From Stenotrophomonas maltophilia (GTDB lineage Bacteria > Pseudomonadota > Gammaproteobacteria > Xanthomonadales > Xanthomonadaceae), in NCBI GenBank assembly GCA_009912235.1, contig WNDS01000005.1:191001-255000 (forward strand): a stretch of DNA of 64,000 bases, written 5' to 3'. Below the pieces are notes generated by a model, which was not told the DNA's origin, did not search any database, and saw only the letters and a program-made list of their open reading frames with translations. Shown here in pieces: positions 1 to 9,895 of this stretch. The number at the start of each line of letters is the position of its first letter. The stretch's first letter is position 1. The position numbers and the translations under genes are program-made.

Positions 1-1141
<1,141 letters not shown>

Positions 1142-1174
1142 GCCTCCACCGTCCCCTTTCCATGGAACCTGCTG

Positions 1175-1651
1175 ATGCGTGAACTGATCCTGCTGCGCCA
1201 TGCCCATGCCGAACCGGCCACCCCCGGCCAGGCCGACCTTGACCGGCCGCTGTCGCCGGTGGGGCTGGCCGAAGCCGAAGCCGCCGGCAAGTGGCTGAAG
1301 GAAAACAACCTGCTGCCCGAATGCGTGCTGTGTTCGCCGGCGCGGCGCACGCGGGAAACCCTCGAAGCGGTGATGGCCAGCATCGGCTATGTCGAGAAGC
1401 GGCTGGAAGACCGCATCTTCGAAGCCGCCCCCGGCACCCTGGCCGCGCTGATCGACGAGCGCCGCGACCTGGAGCGGGTGATGATCGTCGGCCACAACCC
1501 GGGCCTGGAACGGCTGGTAGCGCTGATGACCGAAGGCTCCAGCAGCGACTACCGCGGCATGCCGCCGGCCAGCATTGCCGTGCTGGGCTTCTCCCCCGAG
1601 GCCGCGATCGAGCCCGGCGTGGCCAGCCTGAACGCGTTCTGGTGGCCGTAA
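1175..1651 (+). CDS. sixA: Phosphohistidine phosphatase SixA
   Basis: This 158-residue protein opens with MRELILLRHAHAEPATPGQ. The RHxHA motif is the catalytic histidine loop of the SixA branch of the histidine phosphatase superfamily. CSPARRTRETLE near residue 53 and VGHNPGLE near residue 108 supply the conserved Arg and second His of the site. SixA removes phosphate from phosphohistidine on phosphotransfer proteins in the cytoplasm. The length matches the family (about 160 aa). It lies between the ParA-like gene and the broken yceI-like gene, with only 4 bp to the latter, so these are probably cotranscribed. Confidence 0.9.
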   Translation: MRELILLRHAHAEPATPGQADLDRPLSPVGLAEAEAAGKWLKENNLLPECVLCSPARRTRETLEAVMASIGYVEKRLEDRIFEAAPGTLAALIDERRDLERVMIVGHNPGLERLVALMTEGSSSDYRGMPPASIAVLGFSPEAAIEPGVASLNAFWWP

Positions 1652-1655
1652 GCCG

Positions 1656-2288
1656 ATGAATGCCGTGGCGGGCCACGGCACCGGCCTGGCCCTGCTGCTG
1701 GCGACCGTGTCGGCGGTGGCGGCCGTGCCCCGGCTTCCGCCCCTGCCGGCCACGCTGCCGCCCGTGCACAGCACGGCCGGGCCGCACCCGCTGTGGCTGG
1801 ACCTGGGCCGTTCGCAGATCGGCTTCGAGGTGCGCACCCGCTTCGGCCAGCGCATCGAAGGCGTGTTCCCGCAGTTCGAGGGCCGCATCGAGCAGCTGTC
1901 CGACGGCCGCCACCAGGTCCACCTGAAGATGTTCACGCGCACCGTCGAGATTCCCGGCAAGCCGCGCTACACCGGCTGGATGCGCGGGGAAGAGTTCTTC
2001 GACGCCTAGCACTTCCCGGTGGTGGAGTTCGACTCGCTGCCCTACTGGCCCGAGCTGGTGGAGCAGGGCGGGGACATCCAGGGCCGGCTGATCCTGCGCG
2101 GGGTCAGCCACCCGGAGACGCTGCGCGTGGAGAAGGCGGAATGCGCCCGGCCCGGCTATGATTGCGATGTCGTCAGCCGCGGTACCGTGCAACGTGCGCG
2201 GTATGGCATGGACAGCTGGCAGCTTGCCTTGAGTGACCGAGTGACCTTCGTATTGCGAGCGCGCCTCAGCGAGGCGCCGAAACTGTGA
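1656..2288 (+). pseudogene. YceI-family lipocalin-like protein, interrupted by TAG
   Basis: The frame starts MNAVAGHGTGLALLLATVSA (a signal peptide) and carries YceI features: LDLGRSQIGFEVRTRFGQ, then GVFPQFEGRIEQL, then RGEEFFDA. A TAG at 2007-2009 stops it after FFDA. The same frame continues at once with HFPVVEFDSLPYW and DIQGRLILRGVSHPETL, normal YceI sequence, to the TGA at 2286-2288. The conserved motif around the stop usually reads FFDxxxFPxxxF, so a single substitution (for example CAG or GAG to TAG) explains it. YceI proteins are periplasmic barrels that bind polyisoprenoid-like lipids. The end overlaps the GTG of the next gene by 4 bp, so the intact gene was translationally coupled to it. 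Confidence 0.85.
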
Positions 2289-4348
2289 ATCTGCTGCTGC
2301 GTGTACTGATGCTGGCAACCGTGTTGCTGGGCAGCGGGTGTGCGTCGCTGTCCGAACAGCAGCGCGACCAGGCCCAGTCGATTGCCGTGCAGGCGCGTTC
2401 CACCGAGGTGGACTGCCAGCGCAGCGACCGCTGTGCCCAGGCCTCGCCGCTGCGGGCACTGGCCGGGCGCGCATTCAGCGAATCCACCCCGGCCCGGCCA
2501 CGGCACTACGCCACCATCCTGGACGAAGGCGAGGGCGCGCTGGTGGCGCGGCTGAACCTGCTGCGCAGCGCCACCCGCAGCATCGACTTGCAGACCTACA
2601 TCTTCGACAAGGACGACAGCGCCCGGCTGGTCATCGACGAACTGCTGGCCGCCGCCCGCCGTGGCGTGAAGGTGCGGGTGCTGATCGACCAGCTCTCGGC
2701 CATCTCCGACCTGCAGATCCTCGGTGCGCTCTCCGGTGCCCACCAGAACTTCGAACTGCGGGTCTACAACCCGACCTTCGGCAAGGCCCAGCTGAACTAC
2801 TTCGACTACGCCGGCAGCGTGCTGTGCTGTTTCCGCCGCTTCAACCAGCGCATGCACAACAAGCTGCTGGTCATCGACGATGCGATCGGCGTGGTCGGCG
2901 GCCGCAACTACCAGGACGACTATTACGACTGGGACAGCGAATACAACTTCCGCGACCGCGACGTGATGGTGGCCGGTCCGGAAGCGCGCGCGATGGCCGC
3001 CAACTTCGATGCCTTCTGGCCTGCCCGGCGCAGCGTGCCGGCCGAACGCCTGAACGATGTCGGCCGTACTTTGCTGAAGGAAGGCGTGCCCGCCTTGCCG
3101 CCGGCGCAGTTCCGGCGCCCGGAGCGGGTGGAACGGGTCAGCGAAGAGGCCAGCGATGCGGCCTTCATCACCCGCAGCTTCGTCGATACCGCACTGCCGG
3201 TGGCCTCGGTGCGCTACGTGGCCGACCTGCCGCGCAAGCAGCGGCGCGAGCGCGCCGATGCACCGCTGGCCGGCCAGCACGTGACCGAGCCGCAGCTGGA
3301 TTCACTGATTGCCGACGCGCAGAAGGAAGTGATCCTGCAGACGCCCTACCTGGTGCTGTCTAATCCGGCACAGAAGCTGTTCCGCGAACTGCGCAAGCGG
3401 CCCGAACCGCCGCGCGTGGTGGTGTCCAGCAACAGCCTGGCGGCCACCGACAACCCGATCGTCTACGCGCTCTCCTACAAGTACAAGCGTCGCAACATGC
3501 GCGAACTGGGCTTCAACATCTTCGAATACAAGCCGTTCCCGCTGGATGCGCCGGTGGACTACCGCAACCTGCTGCCCTCGCCCATCGAAGGGCCGCTGCC
3601 AGAGGGTGACGGGCGCCGCAACACCCTGACCGGCGGCAGCGCGGCCGGCAGCAACGCGCGCCGTGGCAGCGCGCCCGGTGCCCGCGTGGCCGTGGCCGAA
3701 GGTGCTGCGCCTGCCCCGCGCAACATGGCCACGCACGAAGAAGGGCATGAAAGTGCCCGCGAGCGCCGCCGCGCGGCCGGCAGCGAAGTGGAACGGCACC
3801 TGCTGCGCACCGAAACGCGGCCCTCGTTCCTGGGCAGCAAGGCGGTGAACAAGCCGTTGCCGGTCACCCGCAAGGGCGCGCGCATGGGCCTGCATGCCAA
3901 ATCGCTGGTGGTCGACTGCCGCATCGGCGTCATCGGTACCCACAACTTCGACCCGCGCAGCGAGAACTACAACACCGAAGGCGCGGTGATCATCGATGAC
4001 CCGGTGTTCGCCGAACGCCTGGCCGAAAGCATCCTGCGCGATACCGACCCGCAGAACTCCTGGACGGTGGCGCCGCGCGCCAAGCCGCCGGTGCTCTCGG
4101 GCCTGAACTACAGCATAGGAAAGGCCTCCGAAGCGCTGCCCATCCTCGATTTCTGGCCGTGGCGCTACGCCACCGACTACGAGTTCCAGCCGGGGCCGGA
4201 CTGCCCGCAGCCGCTGCCGCGGCAGAGCCCGGATTTCCACGCCTGCTATACCGCCGTCGGCGACTTCCCGGAAGTCAATGTCGGTCCGAAATGGCTGCTG
4301 GTGCGCATGCTGACCGCATTCGGCGCCGGTCTTGTTCCCTTTCTCTGA
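2285..4348 (+). CDS. Phospholipase D-family lipoprotein (cardiolipin synthase C-like)
   Basis: This 687-residue protein starts at a GTG overlapping the upstream stop and has a lipoprotein signal ending LLGSGCAS. Two HKD catalytic motifs are present: MHNKLLVIDD (about residue 195) and LHAKSLVVDC (about residue 535), each followed by the usual glycine/asparagine turn (VVGGRN, IGTHNFDPRS). SIDLQTYIFDKDDSARLV precedes the first motif as in the YmdC/ClsC group, which makes cardiolipin from phospholipids. Between the domains, around residues 430-515, is a low-complexity Arg/Ala/Gly-rich insert not typical of E. coli ClsC. It is probably anchored in the envelope. Substrate specificity is inferred only from the family. 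Confidence 0.85.
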   Translation: MNLLLRVLMLATVLLGSGCASLSEQQRDQAQSIAVQARSTEVDCQRSDRCAQASPLRALAGRAFSESTPARPRHYATILDEGEGALVARLNLLRSATRSIDLQTYIFDKDDSARLVIDELLAAARRGVKVRVLIDQLSAISDLQILGALSGAHQNFELRVYNPTFGKAQLNYFDYAGSVLCCFRRFNQRMHNKLLVIDDAIGVVGGRNYQDDYYDWDSEYNFRDRDVMVAGPEARAMAANFDAFWPARRSVPAERLNDVGRTLLKEGVPALPPAQFRRPERVERVSEEASDAAFITRSFVDTALPVASVRYVADLPRKQRRERADAPLAGQHVTEPQLDSLIADAQKEVILQTPYLVLSNPAQKLFRELRKRPEPPRVVVSSNSLAATDNPIVYALSYKYKRRNMRELGFNIFEYKPFPLDAPVDYRNLLPSPIEGPLPEGDGRRNTLTGGSAAGSNARRGSAPGARVAVAEGAAPAPRNMATHEEGHESARERRRAAGSEVERHLLRTETRPSFLGSKAVNKPLPVTRKGARMGLHAKSLVVDCRIGVIGTHNFDPRSENYNTEGAVIIDDPVFAERLAESILRDTDPQNSWTVAPRAKPPVLSGLNYSIGKASEALPILDFWPWRYATDYEFQPGPDCPQPLPRQSPDFHACYTAVGDFPEVNVGPKWLLVRMLTAFGAGLVPFL

Positions 4349-4359
4349 AGGTTGCCGCC

Positions 4360-4794
4360 ATGCCCCAGGTGTTCCGCGATGCCGTTTCCATCGATGCCTT
4401 GAACACGCTCAGCCGCGGCACGCTGATCGAACACCTGGGCATCCACTTCACCGCCGCCGGCGATGACTTGGTGCAGGCGCGCATGCCGGTGGACGAACGC
4501 ACCCGCCAGCCCTACGGCATCCTGCATGGCGGGGCTTCGGTGGTGCTGGCCGAAACACTGGGCAGCAGTGCCGGCAACCTGTGCGTGGACACCAGCAAGC
4601 AGGTCTGCGCGGGCCTGGAAATCAACGCCAACCACGTGCGCGCGGTACGTGCCGGCAGCGTGACCGGTACCGCACGCGCGCTGCACGTGGGCCGCAGCAC
4701 GCACCTGTGGGACATCCGCATCGAAGACGAACAGGGCCGCCTGGTCTGCAGTTCGCGGCTGACCCTGGCTGTGGTGCCGGCCGCGCAGGGCTGA
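4360..4794 (+). CDS. Hotdog-fold acyl-CoA thioesterase (PaaI/YdiI type)
   Basis: The protein is 144 residues from MPQVFRDAVSIDALNTL. QPYGILHGGASVVLAETLGS (residues about 47-66) is the classic catalytic segment of PaaI/YdiI/MenI hotdog thioesterases, with the HGG turn and the Glu of the following helix. LEINANHVRAV is the central strand. Such enzymes hydrolyse aromatic or acyl-CoA thioesters in the cytosol. It starts 11 bp after the phospholipase gene. The next genes handle acyl or ketoacyl groups, so a proofreading role for that set is possible, but nothing in the sequence fixes the substrate. Confidence 0.85.
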   Translation: MPQVFRDAVSIDALNTLSRGTLIEHLGIHFTAAGDDLVQARMPVDERTRQPYGILHGGASVVLAETLGSSAGNLCVDTSKQVCAGLEINANHVRAVRAGSVTGTARALHVGRSTHLWDIRIEDEQGRLVCSSRLTLAVVPAAQG

Positions 4795-4812
4795 ACCGCC
4801 TGCGGCCATACC

Positions 4813-4832
4813 CGCCGGGCACCTGCCCGGCG
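4813..4832. repeat. Short GC palindrome after the thioesterase gene
   Basis: CGCCGGGCACCTGCCCGGCG is a perfect 9-bp inverted repeat with a 2-base centre, in the gap between the thioesterase and the KAS III-like gene. It has the GCCGGGC core of the SMAG-type elements seen elsewhere in the window but lacks a clear terminal GTAG. There is no T-run, so it is not a typical terminator. Confidence 0.5.
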
Positions 4833-4888
4833 TTGCAGCGAAATGGAGTTCGAGCGGGCGCATGCCCCAAGGCGAGGGACAACGGGCC

Positions 4889-5905
4889 ATGAAGATCACC
4901 GCGCAGCCTGCGCTGCCCCTGCACATCATCGCCACCGGCGCCTGTCTGCCCCGCCGGCAGATACCCTCGCAGGTGTTCGACCGGCGCTGGAACAAGCTCG
5001 ACGGTTGGGTGCAGCGCCACAGCGGCGTGGCCCGCCGCGGCCATGCCGGGCCAGACTAGCGCGCCTCGTGGATGGGCGCGCAGGCGGTCCGCCAGGCGCT
5101 GCAGCACGCCGGCCTGGGCACCGGTGATATCGACGGCATCGTCTCGGCCTGCGGGGTGATGGAACAGGCCATTCCCTGCCAGGCCGTGCTGCTGCAGCGC
5201 GAACTGGGGCTGGGTGGCAGCGGCGTGCCGGCGTTCGACGTCAATGCCACCTGCCTGGGTTTCGTGGTGGCGCTGGAGCTGGTCGCCAGCCTGTTGGCGC
5301 TGGGCCGCTACCGCCGGCTGCTGATCGTCTGCAGCGATGTGCCCAGTGCCGACCTGGACCCGAATGATCCGATCACCGCGCCGCTGTTCGGCGATGGCGC
5401 GGTGGTGGTGCTGGTGGAACGCAGTGCCGATGGCCAGGGCTCGGCGCTGCTGGCCAGCGCGTTGCGCACCTATGGCGACGGCGCCGGACTGTGCCAGGTG
5501 CCGACCTGCGGCACCGGCTTGCGGCTGGGTGACGACGTGGCCGCCTACCAGGCTGCCAACCACTTCCAGATGCAGGGCAAGGCGCTGTACCGCGAAGCCG
5601 CGCGGCGCCTGCCCGGGTTCCTGCAGCAGCTGCTGCAGGCGGCGGACATGCCCTTGGACGCCCTCGATGTGATCGTGCCGCACCAGGCCAGCGGGCAGGC
5701 GCTGGACCACCTGCAGCGCGTGCTGGGGCTGCCTCCGCAGCGGTTGGTGCGCATCCTGCACGAGCAGGGCAACCAGCTGGCCGCATCGCTGCCGATGTCC
5801 CTGCACCAGGCGCTGTGCGATGGCCGCCTGCAGCGCGGTGGGCATGCGCTGCTGATCGGCACCGGTGCCGGTCTGGCACTGGGCGGCGCGGTGCTGAGGT
5901 ACTGA
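4889..5905 (+). pseudogene. 3-oxoacyl-ACP synthase III (FabH-like), interrupted by TAG
   Basis: The protein would start MKITAQPALPLHIIATGACL (ATG 4889; an in-frame ATG at 4862 is an alternative). TAG at 5057-5059 breaks it after RRGHAGPD; the frame then continues RASWMGAQAVRQALQHAGL to 5905. The KAS III triad is intact: Cys in DVNATCLGF, His in IVPHQASG, Asn in EQGNQLAAS, with a C-terminal GTGAGLALGG loop. A downstream ATG at 5072 could restart translation but would omit about 60 N-terminal residues of the thiolase fold. KAS III enzymes condense an acyl-CoA with malonyl-ACP. The gene heads an overlapping run with a reductase, a metallo-hydrolase and an ATP-grasp enzyme and differs from oleA-type proteins as I recall them. 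Confidence 0.85.
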
Positions 5906-6912
5906 TGGACAGGATCCTGGTTACCGGTGGCAGTGGCTTCATCGGCCAGCACGTGGCGCTGGCGCTGGCTGCGCAGGGCACCCCGGTGCGTGCCACCGGC
6001 CGCGATGCCTCGCGCCTGCAGCCGTTGGCTGCCCATGGCGTCCAGACGCTGGCCTGCGATCTGGCGCAGGACCCGCTGCCGGCGCTGCTGCAGGGCTGTA
6101 CGGCGGTGGTGAATTGCGCCGCGCTGTCGCAGCCGTGGGGGCCGGCTGCCGATTTCCAGCGTGCCAACGTGCTGGCCACCCGGCGCCTGCTGCAGGCCGC
6201 GGTGGAGGCTGGCGTCCACCGCTTCGTGCACCTGGGCTCCCCCAGCATCTACTTCCGGTTCGCCGACCAATACAACGTCGGTGAAGCCTTCCAGCCGCCG
6301 GCGCGCTGGATCACCGCCTATGCGCGCAGCAAGTGGGCTTCGGAGCAGGTGGTGGCCGAGGCCGCTGCCGCCGGCCTGCACACCGTGGTGCTGCGCCCGC
6401 GCGCGGTGTTCGGGCCGGGCGACCGCGCCATCCTGCCACGCCTGCTGGCAGTGGCCGCGCGCGGCCGTTTCCCGCTCATCAACGGCGGCCGCGCGCTGAT
6501 CGATGTGACCCCGGTGGACGATGCGGTGCAGGCCGTGCTGCTGGCCCTGCAGGCCGGGCCGCACAGCCACGGCCGCGCCTACAACATCAGTGCCGGTGAA
6601 CCGGTGCAGGTGGGCACGCTGGTGGAGACCCTGTTCCAGGCGCTGGGCCTGCAGGTCCGCCTGCGCAGCGTGCCGCGTGCGGTGGCGCTGGCCGTGGCCG
6701 GGGCGTCTGAAACCCTGGCCCGGCTGCGCCCGGGGTGCCCGGAGCCGACGCTGACCCGCTATAGCGTGGGCGTGCTGGGCTACGCGCAGACGCTGGATAT
6801 CAGCGCCGCGCGCCGCGATCTGGGCTACCGGCCGAACACCGGCGTGGCCGCCGGGCTGCAGGCCTTCGCCGAGCACTGGCACCGCCACGGGGGCCGCGAT
6901 GGTACGCCTTGA
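5905..6912 (+). CDS. NAD(P)-dependent extended short-chain reductase/epimerase
   Basis: This 335-residue protein starts MDRILVTGGSGFIGQHVALA, with the TGGSGFIG nucleotide-binding turn. The catalytic Ser lies in HLGSPSIYF and the Tyr/Lys pair in AYARSKWASE (YxxxK). LRPRAVFGPGDRAIL and DVTPVDDAVQAVLLAL are typical of the 3-beta-hydroxysteroid dehydrogenase/dihydroflavonol reductase group. Its ATG overlaps the TGA of the KAS III-like gene by one base, indicating translational coupling. A reduction of the beta-keto product of the upstream enzyme is a reasonable inference, similar in logic to OleA/OleD pairs, but no oleC-like ligase is present in this window. Confidence 0.85.
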   Translation: MDRILVTGGSGFIGQHVALALAAQGTPVRATGRDASRLQPLAAHGVQTLACDLAQDPLPALLQGCTAVVNCAALSQPWGPAADFQRANVLATRRLLQAAVEAGVHRFVHLGSPSIYFRFADQYNVGEAFQPPARWITAYARSKWASEQVVAEAAAAGLHTVVLRPRAVFGPGDRAILPRLLAVAARGRFPLINGGRALIDVTPVDDAVQAVLLALQAGPHSHGRAYNISAGEPVQVGTLVETLFQALGLQVRLRSVPRAVALAVAGASETLARLRPGCPEPTLTRYSVGVLGYAQTLDISAARRDLGYRPNTGVAAGLQAFAEHWHRHGGRDGTP

Positions 6913-7765
6913 CTGGCAGCTGATCGAAGCCGACCACTACCTGCACCCGCAGTGCGCGGTGCGCCAGGGCGGCAGCTGGCGCAGCTGCGAATTCCCGGCA
7001 CTGGCGGCCCTGCTGCGGCACCCGCAGCGCGGCCTGGTGCTGTTCGACACCGGCTATTCGGAGGCGTTCTTCGCTGCAACCGACCGTTTCCCCGAGCGGC
7101 TGTACTGCTGGGTGACGCCGGTGCGGCTGGCGCCCGGGCAAAGCGTGCGCGCACAGCTGCAGCAGCGCGGCATCGCCGCGGCGCAGATCGGCCTGGTAGT
7201 GCTTTCGCACCTGCATGGCGACCATGTCGGTGGCGTGCTCGATTTCCCCGGCGTGCCGCTGCTGTGCTCGCGCGCGGCGTGGCAGGACCAGGCCGCGCGC
7301 GGCCGCCTGCGCGCGCCGCAGGTGGGCCTGCTGCCAGCACTCACCCGCGACGCCGCACCGCGCATGGGCTGGCTGGAAAGCCTGCCGGCGGTCGACCTGC
7401 CGCGCCCCTTCGATGCTTTTGGCGTGGGCCGCGATGTGCTGGGCGACCGCAGCCTGCTGGCGGTGCCGCTGCCCGGGCACGCCGTGGGCCAGCACGGGCT
7501 GCTGTTCCACGCCGAGGATGGCCGCCCGGTGTTCCTGGTGGCCGACGCGGCGTGGTCGAGTGCCGCCGTGCGCGAGGGCGTGCCGCCGCCGCGGCTGGTC
7601 ACCGCGCTGCTAGGCAGCACCGGCGCGTACCGGCAGACGTTGCAGCGCCTGCAGCGCGCCGGCCGTGCGGTGGACGACCTGCAGCTGGTGCCGGCGCACT
7701 GCGCCGAATGGCGCCCGCACCGGCATGGCCCGGGCTGTGCCGGCGGCGGGCACGCGCATGGCTGA
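6899..7765 (+). CDS. Metallo-beta-lactamase-fold hydrolase
   Basis: The 288-residue protein contains LSHLHGDHVGG near residue 103 (the HxHxDH zinc motif), PGHAVGQHG near residue 196, VADAAWS (bridging Asp) and PAHCAEW (last zinc His), so all metal ligands of the fold are present. The arrangement resembles AHL-lactonase-like members. The ATG at 6899 lies inside the reductase gene (14-bp overlap). Position in the operon suggests hydrolysis of an ester, lactone or thioester made by the neighbours; the substrate is unknown. Confidence 0.85.
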   Translation: MVRLDWQLIEADHYLHPQCAVRQGGSWRSCEFPALAALLRHPQRGLVLFDTGYSEAFFAATDRFPERLYCWVTPVRLAPGQSVRAQLQQRGIAAAQIGLVVLSHLHGDHVGGVLDFPGVPLLCSRAAWQDQAARGRLRAPQVGLLPALTRDAAPRMGWLESLPAVDLPRPFDAFGVGRDVLGDRSLLAVPLPGHAVGQHGLLFHAEDGRPVFLVADAAWSSAAVREGVPPPRLVTALLGSTGAYRQTLQRLQRAGRAVDDLQLVPAHCAEWRPHRHGPGCAGGGHAHG

Positions 7766-8930
7766 GGTCCTGGTGCTGGGCGGGCGTGCGCCCGCCGCGC
7801 TGGAGCTGGTGCGCCGGTTTGCGGCGCAGGGCTGGCGCGTGCACGTGGCTGACAGTGGCCCGGCACAGCTGGGTGGCTGGTCGCGGCATGTGGCCAGCGC
7901 CACCCGGCTGGCCTCGCCACGGCAGGCGCCGGCGGACTTCCTGCAGGGGTTGCAGGCGCTGCTGCAGCGCCACTCGATCAGCGTGGTGCTGCCCACCTGC
8001 GAAGAGATCTTCCACCTGGCGCGTGCGCGCGATGCCTTGCCGGCCACGCTGCGCGTGCTGGCCATGGACCTGCCGACGCTGCGCCGCCTGCACAGCAAGT
8101 GGCAGGTGCTGGCCCTGGCCCGCGACCGCGGCGTGCCGGCACCGGACACCGCGCGGGTGGACACGCTGGCGCAGGCGCGGCACTGGGCGGCCGGCCGTGG
8201 CGTGGTGCTGAAACCGGAATACTCGCGCTTCGGCACGCAGCTGCGCTGCCACCCCGGCGGGATTCCGGACGATGCCGCCGAACTGCCGGCCGGCGCCGGC
8301 CCGTGGCTGGCGCAGCAGTGGTGCAGCGGGCGCGAAGTCTGTTCCTACGCCATCGCCGATGCCGGGCAGGTACGGCTGCACGTGGCCTACCGCCCGCGCT
8401 ACCGGCTGGCCACCGCCGCCAGCTACTACTTCGATCCCTGCGCCGAGGACAGCGCACTGGCCCGGCAGCTGCGCGCGCATTGCGTGCAGCTGGCGGCCGC
8501 CACCGGTTTCAGCGCGCAGATCGGCTTCGACTGGATCGAAGATGCGCACGGCCAGCCGTGGCTGCTCGAATGCAACCCGCGCGCGACCAGCGGCGTGCAC
8601 CTGTTCGCAGCGGAGGAACCGGTGGTGCAGGCGCTGGCCGGTGGCTGGCCGGAGCCCGCGCCCGCGCTGGCCGGCAGCGCGCGGCTGCCGGCCATGCTGC
8701 CGCCGCTGATGCTGGCCCGGGCCGCACCGCAGGCGCTCGCCCAGGGGCAGGGCCGGCGCTGGTGGCGCGACCTGCGCCGCGCCCGCGATGTGCTGGCGAT
8801 ACCGGGCGACCGCTGGCCGCTGGCCGGGGCGCTGGCCGACCTGGTGCAGATGGCGGCGGCCGCCTTGGGCAACGGCCAGGGCCTGCGCGGGCAGTCCACC
8901 GGTGATATCGAATGGAATAGCGAGGACTGA
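7758..8930 (+). CDS. ATP-grasp enzyme
   Basis: This 390-residue protein starts MAEVLVLGGRAPAALELVRR, overlapping the previous gene by 8 bp. It has a pre-ATP-grasp Rossmann-like domain (residues 1-110), a GVVLKPEYSRFGT segment supplying the ATP-binding Lys, and the metal/ATP motif LLECNPRATSG near residue 275. These are hallmarks of the ATP-grasp ligase superfamily (carbamoyl-phosphate synthase large-chain-like), which activates carboxylates as acyl phosphates. It is the last gene of the overlapping set. Whether it ligates an amine, thiol or other group cannot be read from the sequence. Confidence 0.85.
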   Translation: MAEVLVLGGRAPAALELVRRFAAQGWRVHVADSGPAQLGGWSRHVASATRLASPRQAPADFLQGLQALLQRHSISVVLPTCEEIFHLARARDALPATLRVLAMDLPTLRRLHSKWQVLALARDRGVPAPDTARVDTLAQARHWAAGRGVVLKPEYSRFGTQLRCHPGGIPDDAAELPAGAGPWLAQQWCSGREVCSYAIADAGQVRLHVAYRPRYRLATAASYYFDPCAEDSALARQLRAHCVQLAAATGFSAQIGFDWIEDAHGQPWLLECNPRATSGVHLFAAEEPVVQALAGGWPEPAPALAGSARLPAMLPPLMLARAAPQALAQGQGRRWWRDLRRARDVLAIPGDRWPLAGALADLVQMAAAALGNGQGLRGQSTGDIEWNSED

Positions 8931-9087
8931 CGCGGCGGGGAACGGTGCGGTCAGGAGCTGCTGAGCCCCGCCTGCCGCCACCGCCGGTGGCCCAGGGTGA
9001 CGGCAACAGGACACGGTGTTCCCGCTCATGGCCGCTGTCTATTGGACTTATGGCCGAATCCGGCTGGCAGCGCCTGCGGCGCTCGGG

Positions 9088-9093
9088 TATCGT
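9088..9093 (+). promoter_or_regulatory. Candidate -10 element of the acyltransferase gene
   Basis: TATCGT ends 6 nt before the ATG at 9100. If used as a -10 element it would start transcription at or next to the start codon, giving a leaderless mRNA, a pattern repeated at several other genes here. No convincing -35 is visible. Confidence 0.35.
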
Positions 9094-9099
9094 GCGCTG

Positions 9100-9891
9100 A
9101 TGAATTCCCCCACTCCGGCCCCACGTGGCGGCGTGGCGCGTGTGTGCCGCTACCTGTACCGCGTACCGCTGCTGTTGGTCCACATCATCGTGTTCCTGCC
9201 TTTCACCCTGCTCGGCATGATGCAGCCGTGGGGCGCGCTGCGCGTGGGCCGTGGCCGGCTGGACGCGCGCGTGGTCAATCTCTGGCAGGGCGGGCTGATG
9301 TGGATCTTCGGCTTCCGCCTGGTGCGCATCGGCCAGCCGCTGCCCGGCGCGGTGCTGTTCGTGGCCAACCATGTCAGCTGGGTGGATATCTGCAACCTGC
9401 ACAGCCAGCGCATGATGGGCTTCGTGGCCAAGCGCGAGATCGCCGGCTGGCCGGTGGTGGGCTGGCTGGCCGCACGCGGGCAGACCATCTTCCACCAGCG
9501 CGGCAACACCGAGTCGCTGGGTGGGGTGATGCAGGAAATGGCCGTGCGCCTGCGCAACGGCTATGGCGTGGGCGTGTTCCCGGAAGGGCGCACCCGCGGT
9601 GGCCATGACGTGGGCCCGTTCCATGCCCGCATCTTCCAGGCGGCAGTGGAAACCGGCGTGCCGGTGCAGCCGGTGGCCCTGCGCTACGGCGTGCGTGGCG
9701 ACGCACAGACGATCGTGGCCTTCGGGCCGGGCGAAAGCTTCTTCGCCAACTTCCTGCGCCTGCTCGGTGAGCCGGCGCGCCGTGCCGAAGTGCATTTCCT
9801 CGCACCCATCGGCAGCCACGACCTGGAAGGCCGCCGGCGCATCGCGGAAACCTCCCGCGCGCGCATCGTCGCGGCCATGTCCGAGGGCTGA
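9100..9891 (+). CDS. 1-acyl-sn-glycerol-3-phosphate acyltransferase (PlsC family)
   Basis: From MNSPTPAPRGGVARVCRY the protein is 263 residues. It has a membrane segment around residues 22-42, the catalytic HX4D motif in ANHVSWVDICNL near residue 90, and the glycerophosphate-binding FPEGRTRGG near residue 165. PlsC enzymes acylate lysophosphatidic acid at the inner membrane. An earlier in-frame start at 9016 would add 28 residues without homology; 9100 is preferred because a -10-like element lies 6 nt upstream. The following hydrolase starts 4 bp after the stop, so the two form an operon. Confidence 0.85.
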   Translation: MNSPTPAPRGGVARVCRYLYRVPLLLVHIIVFLPFTLLGMMQPWGALRVGRGRLDARVVNLWQGGLMWIFGFRLVRIGQPLPGAVLFVANHVSWVDICNLHSQRMMGFVAKREIAGWPVVGWLAARGQTIFHQRGNTESLGGVMQEMAVRLRNGYGVGVFPEGRTRGGHDVGPFHARIFQAAVETGVPVQPVALRYGVRGDAQTIVAFGPGESFFANFLRLLGEPARRAEVHFLAPIGSHDLEGRRRIAETSRARIVAAMSEG

Positions 9892-9895
9892 GGCG

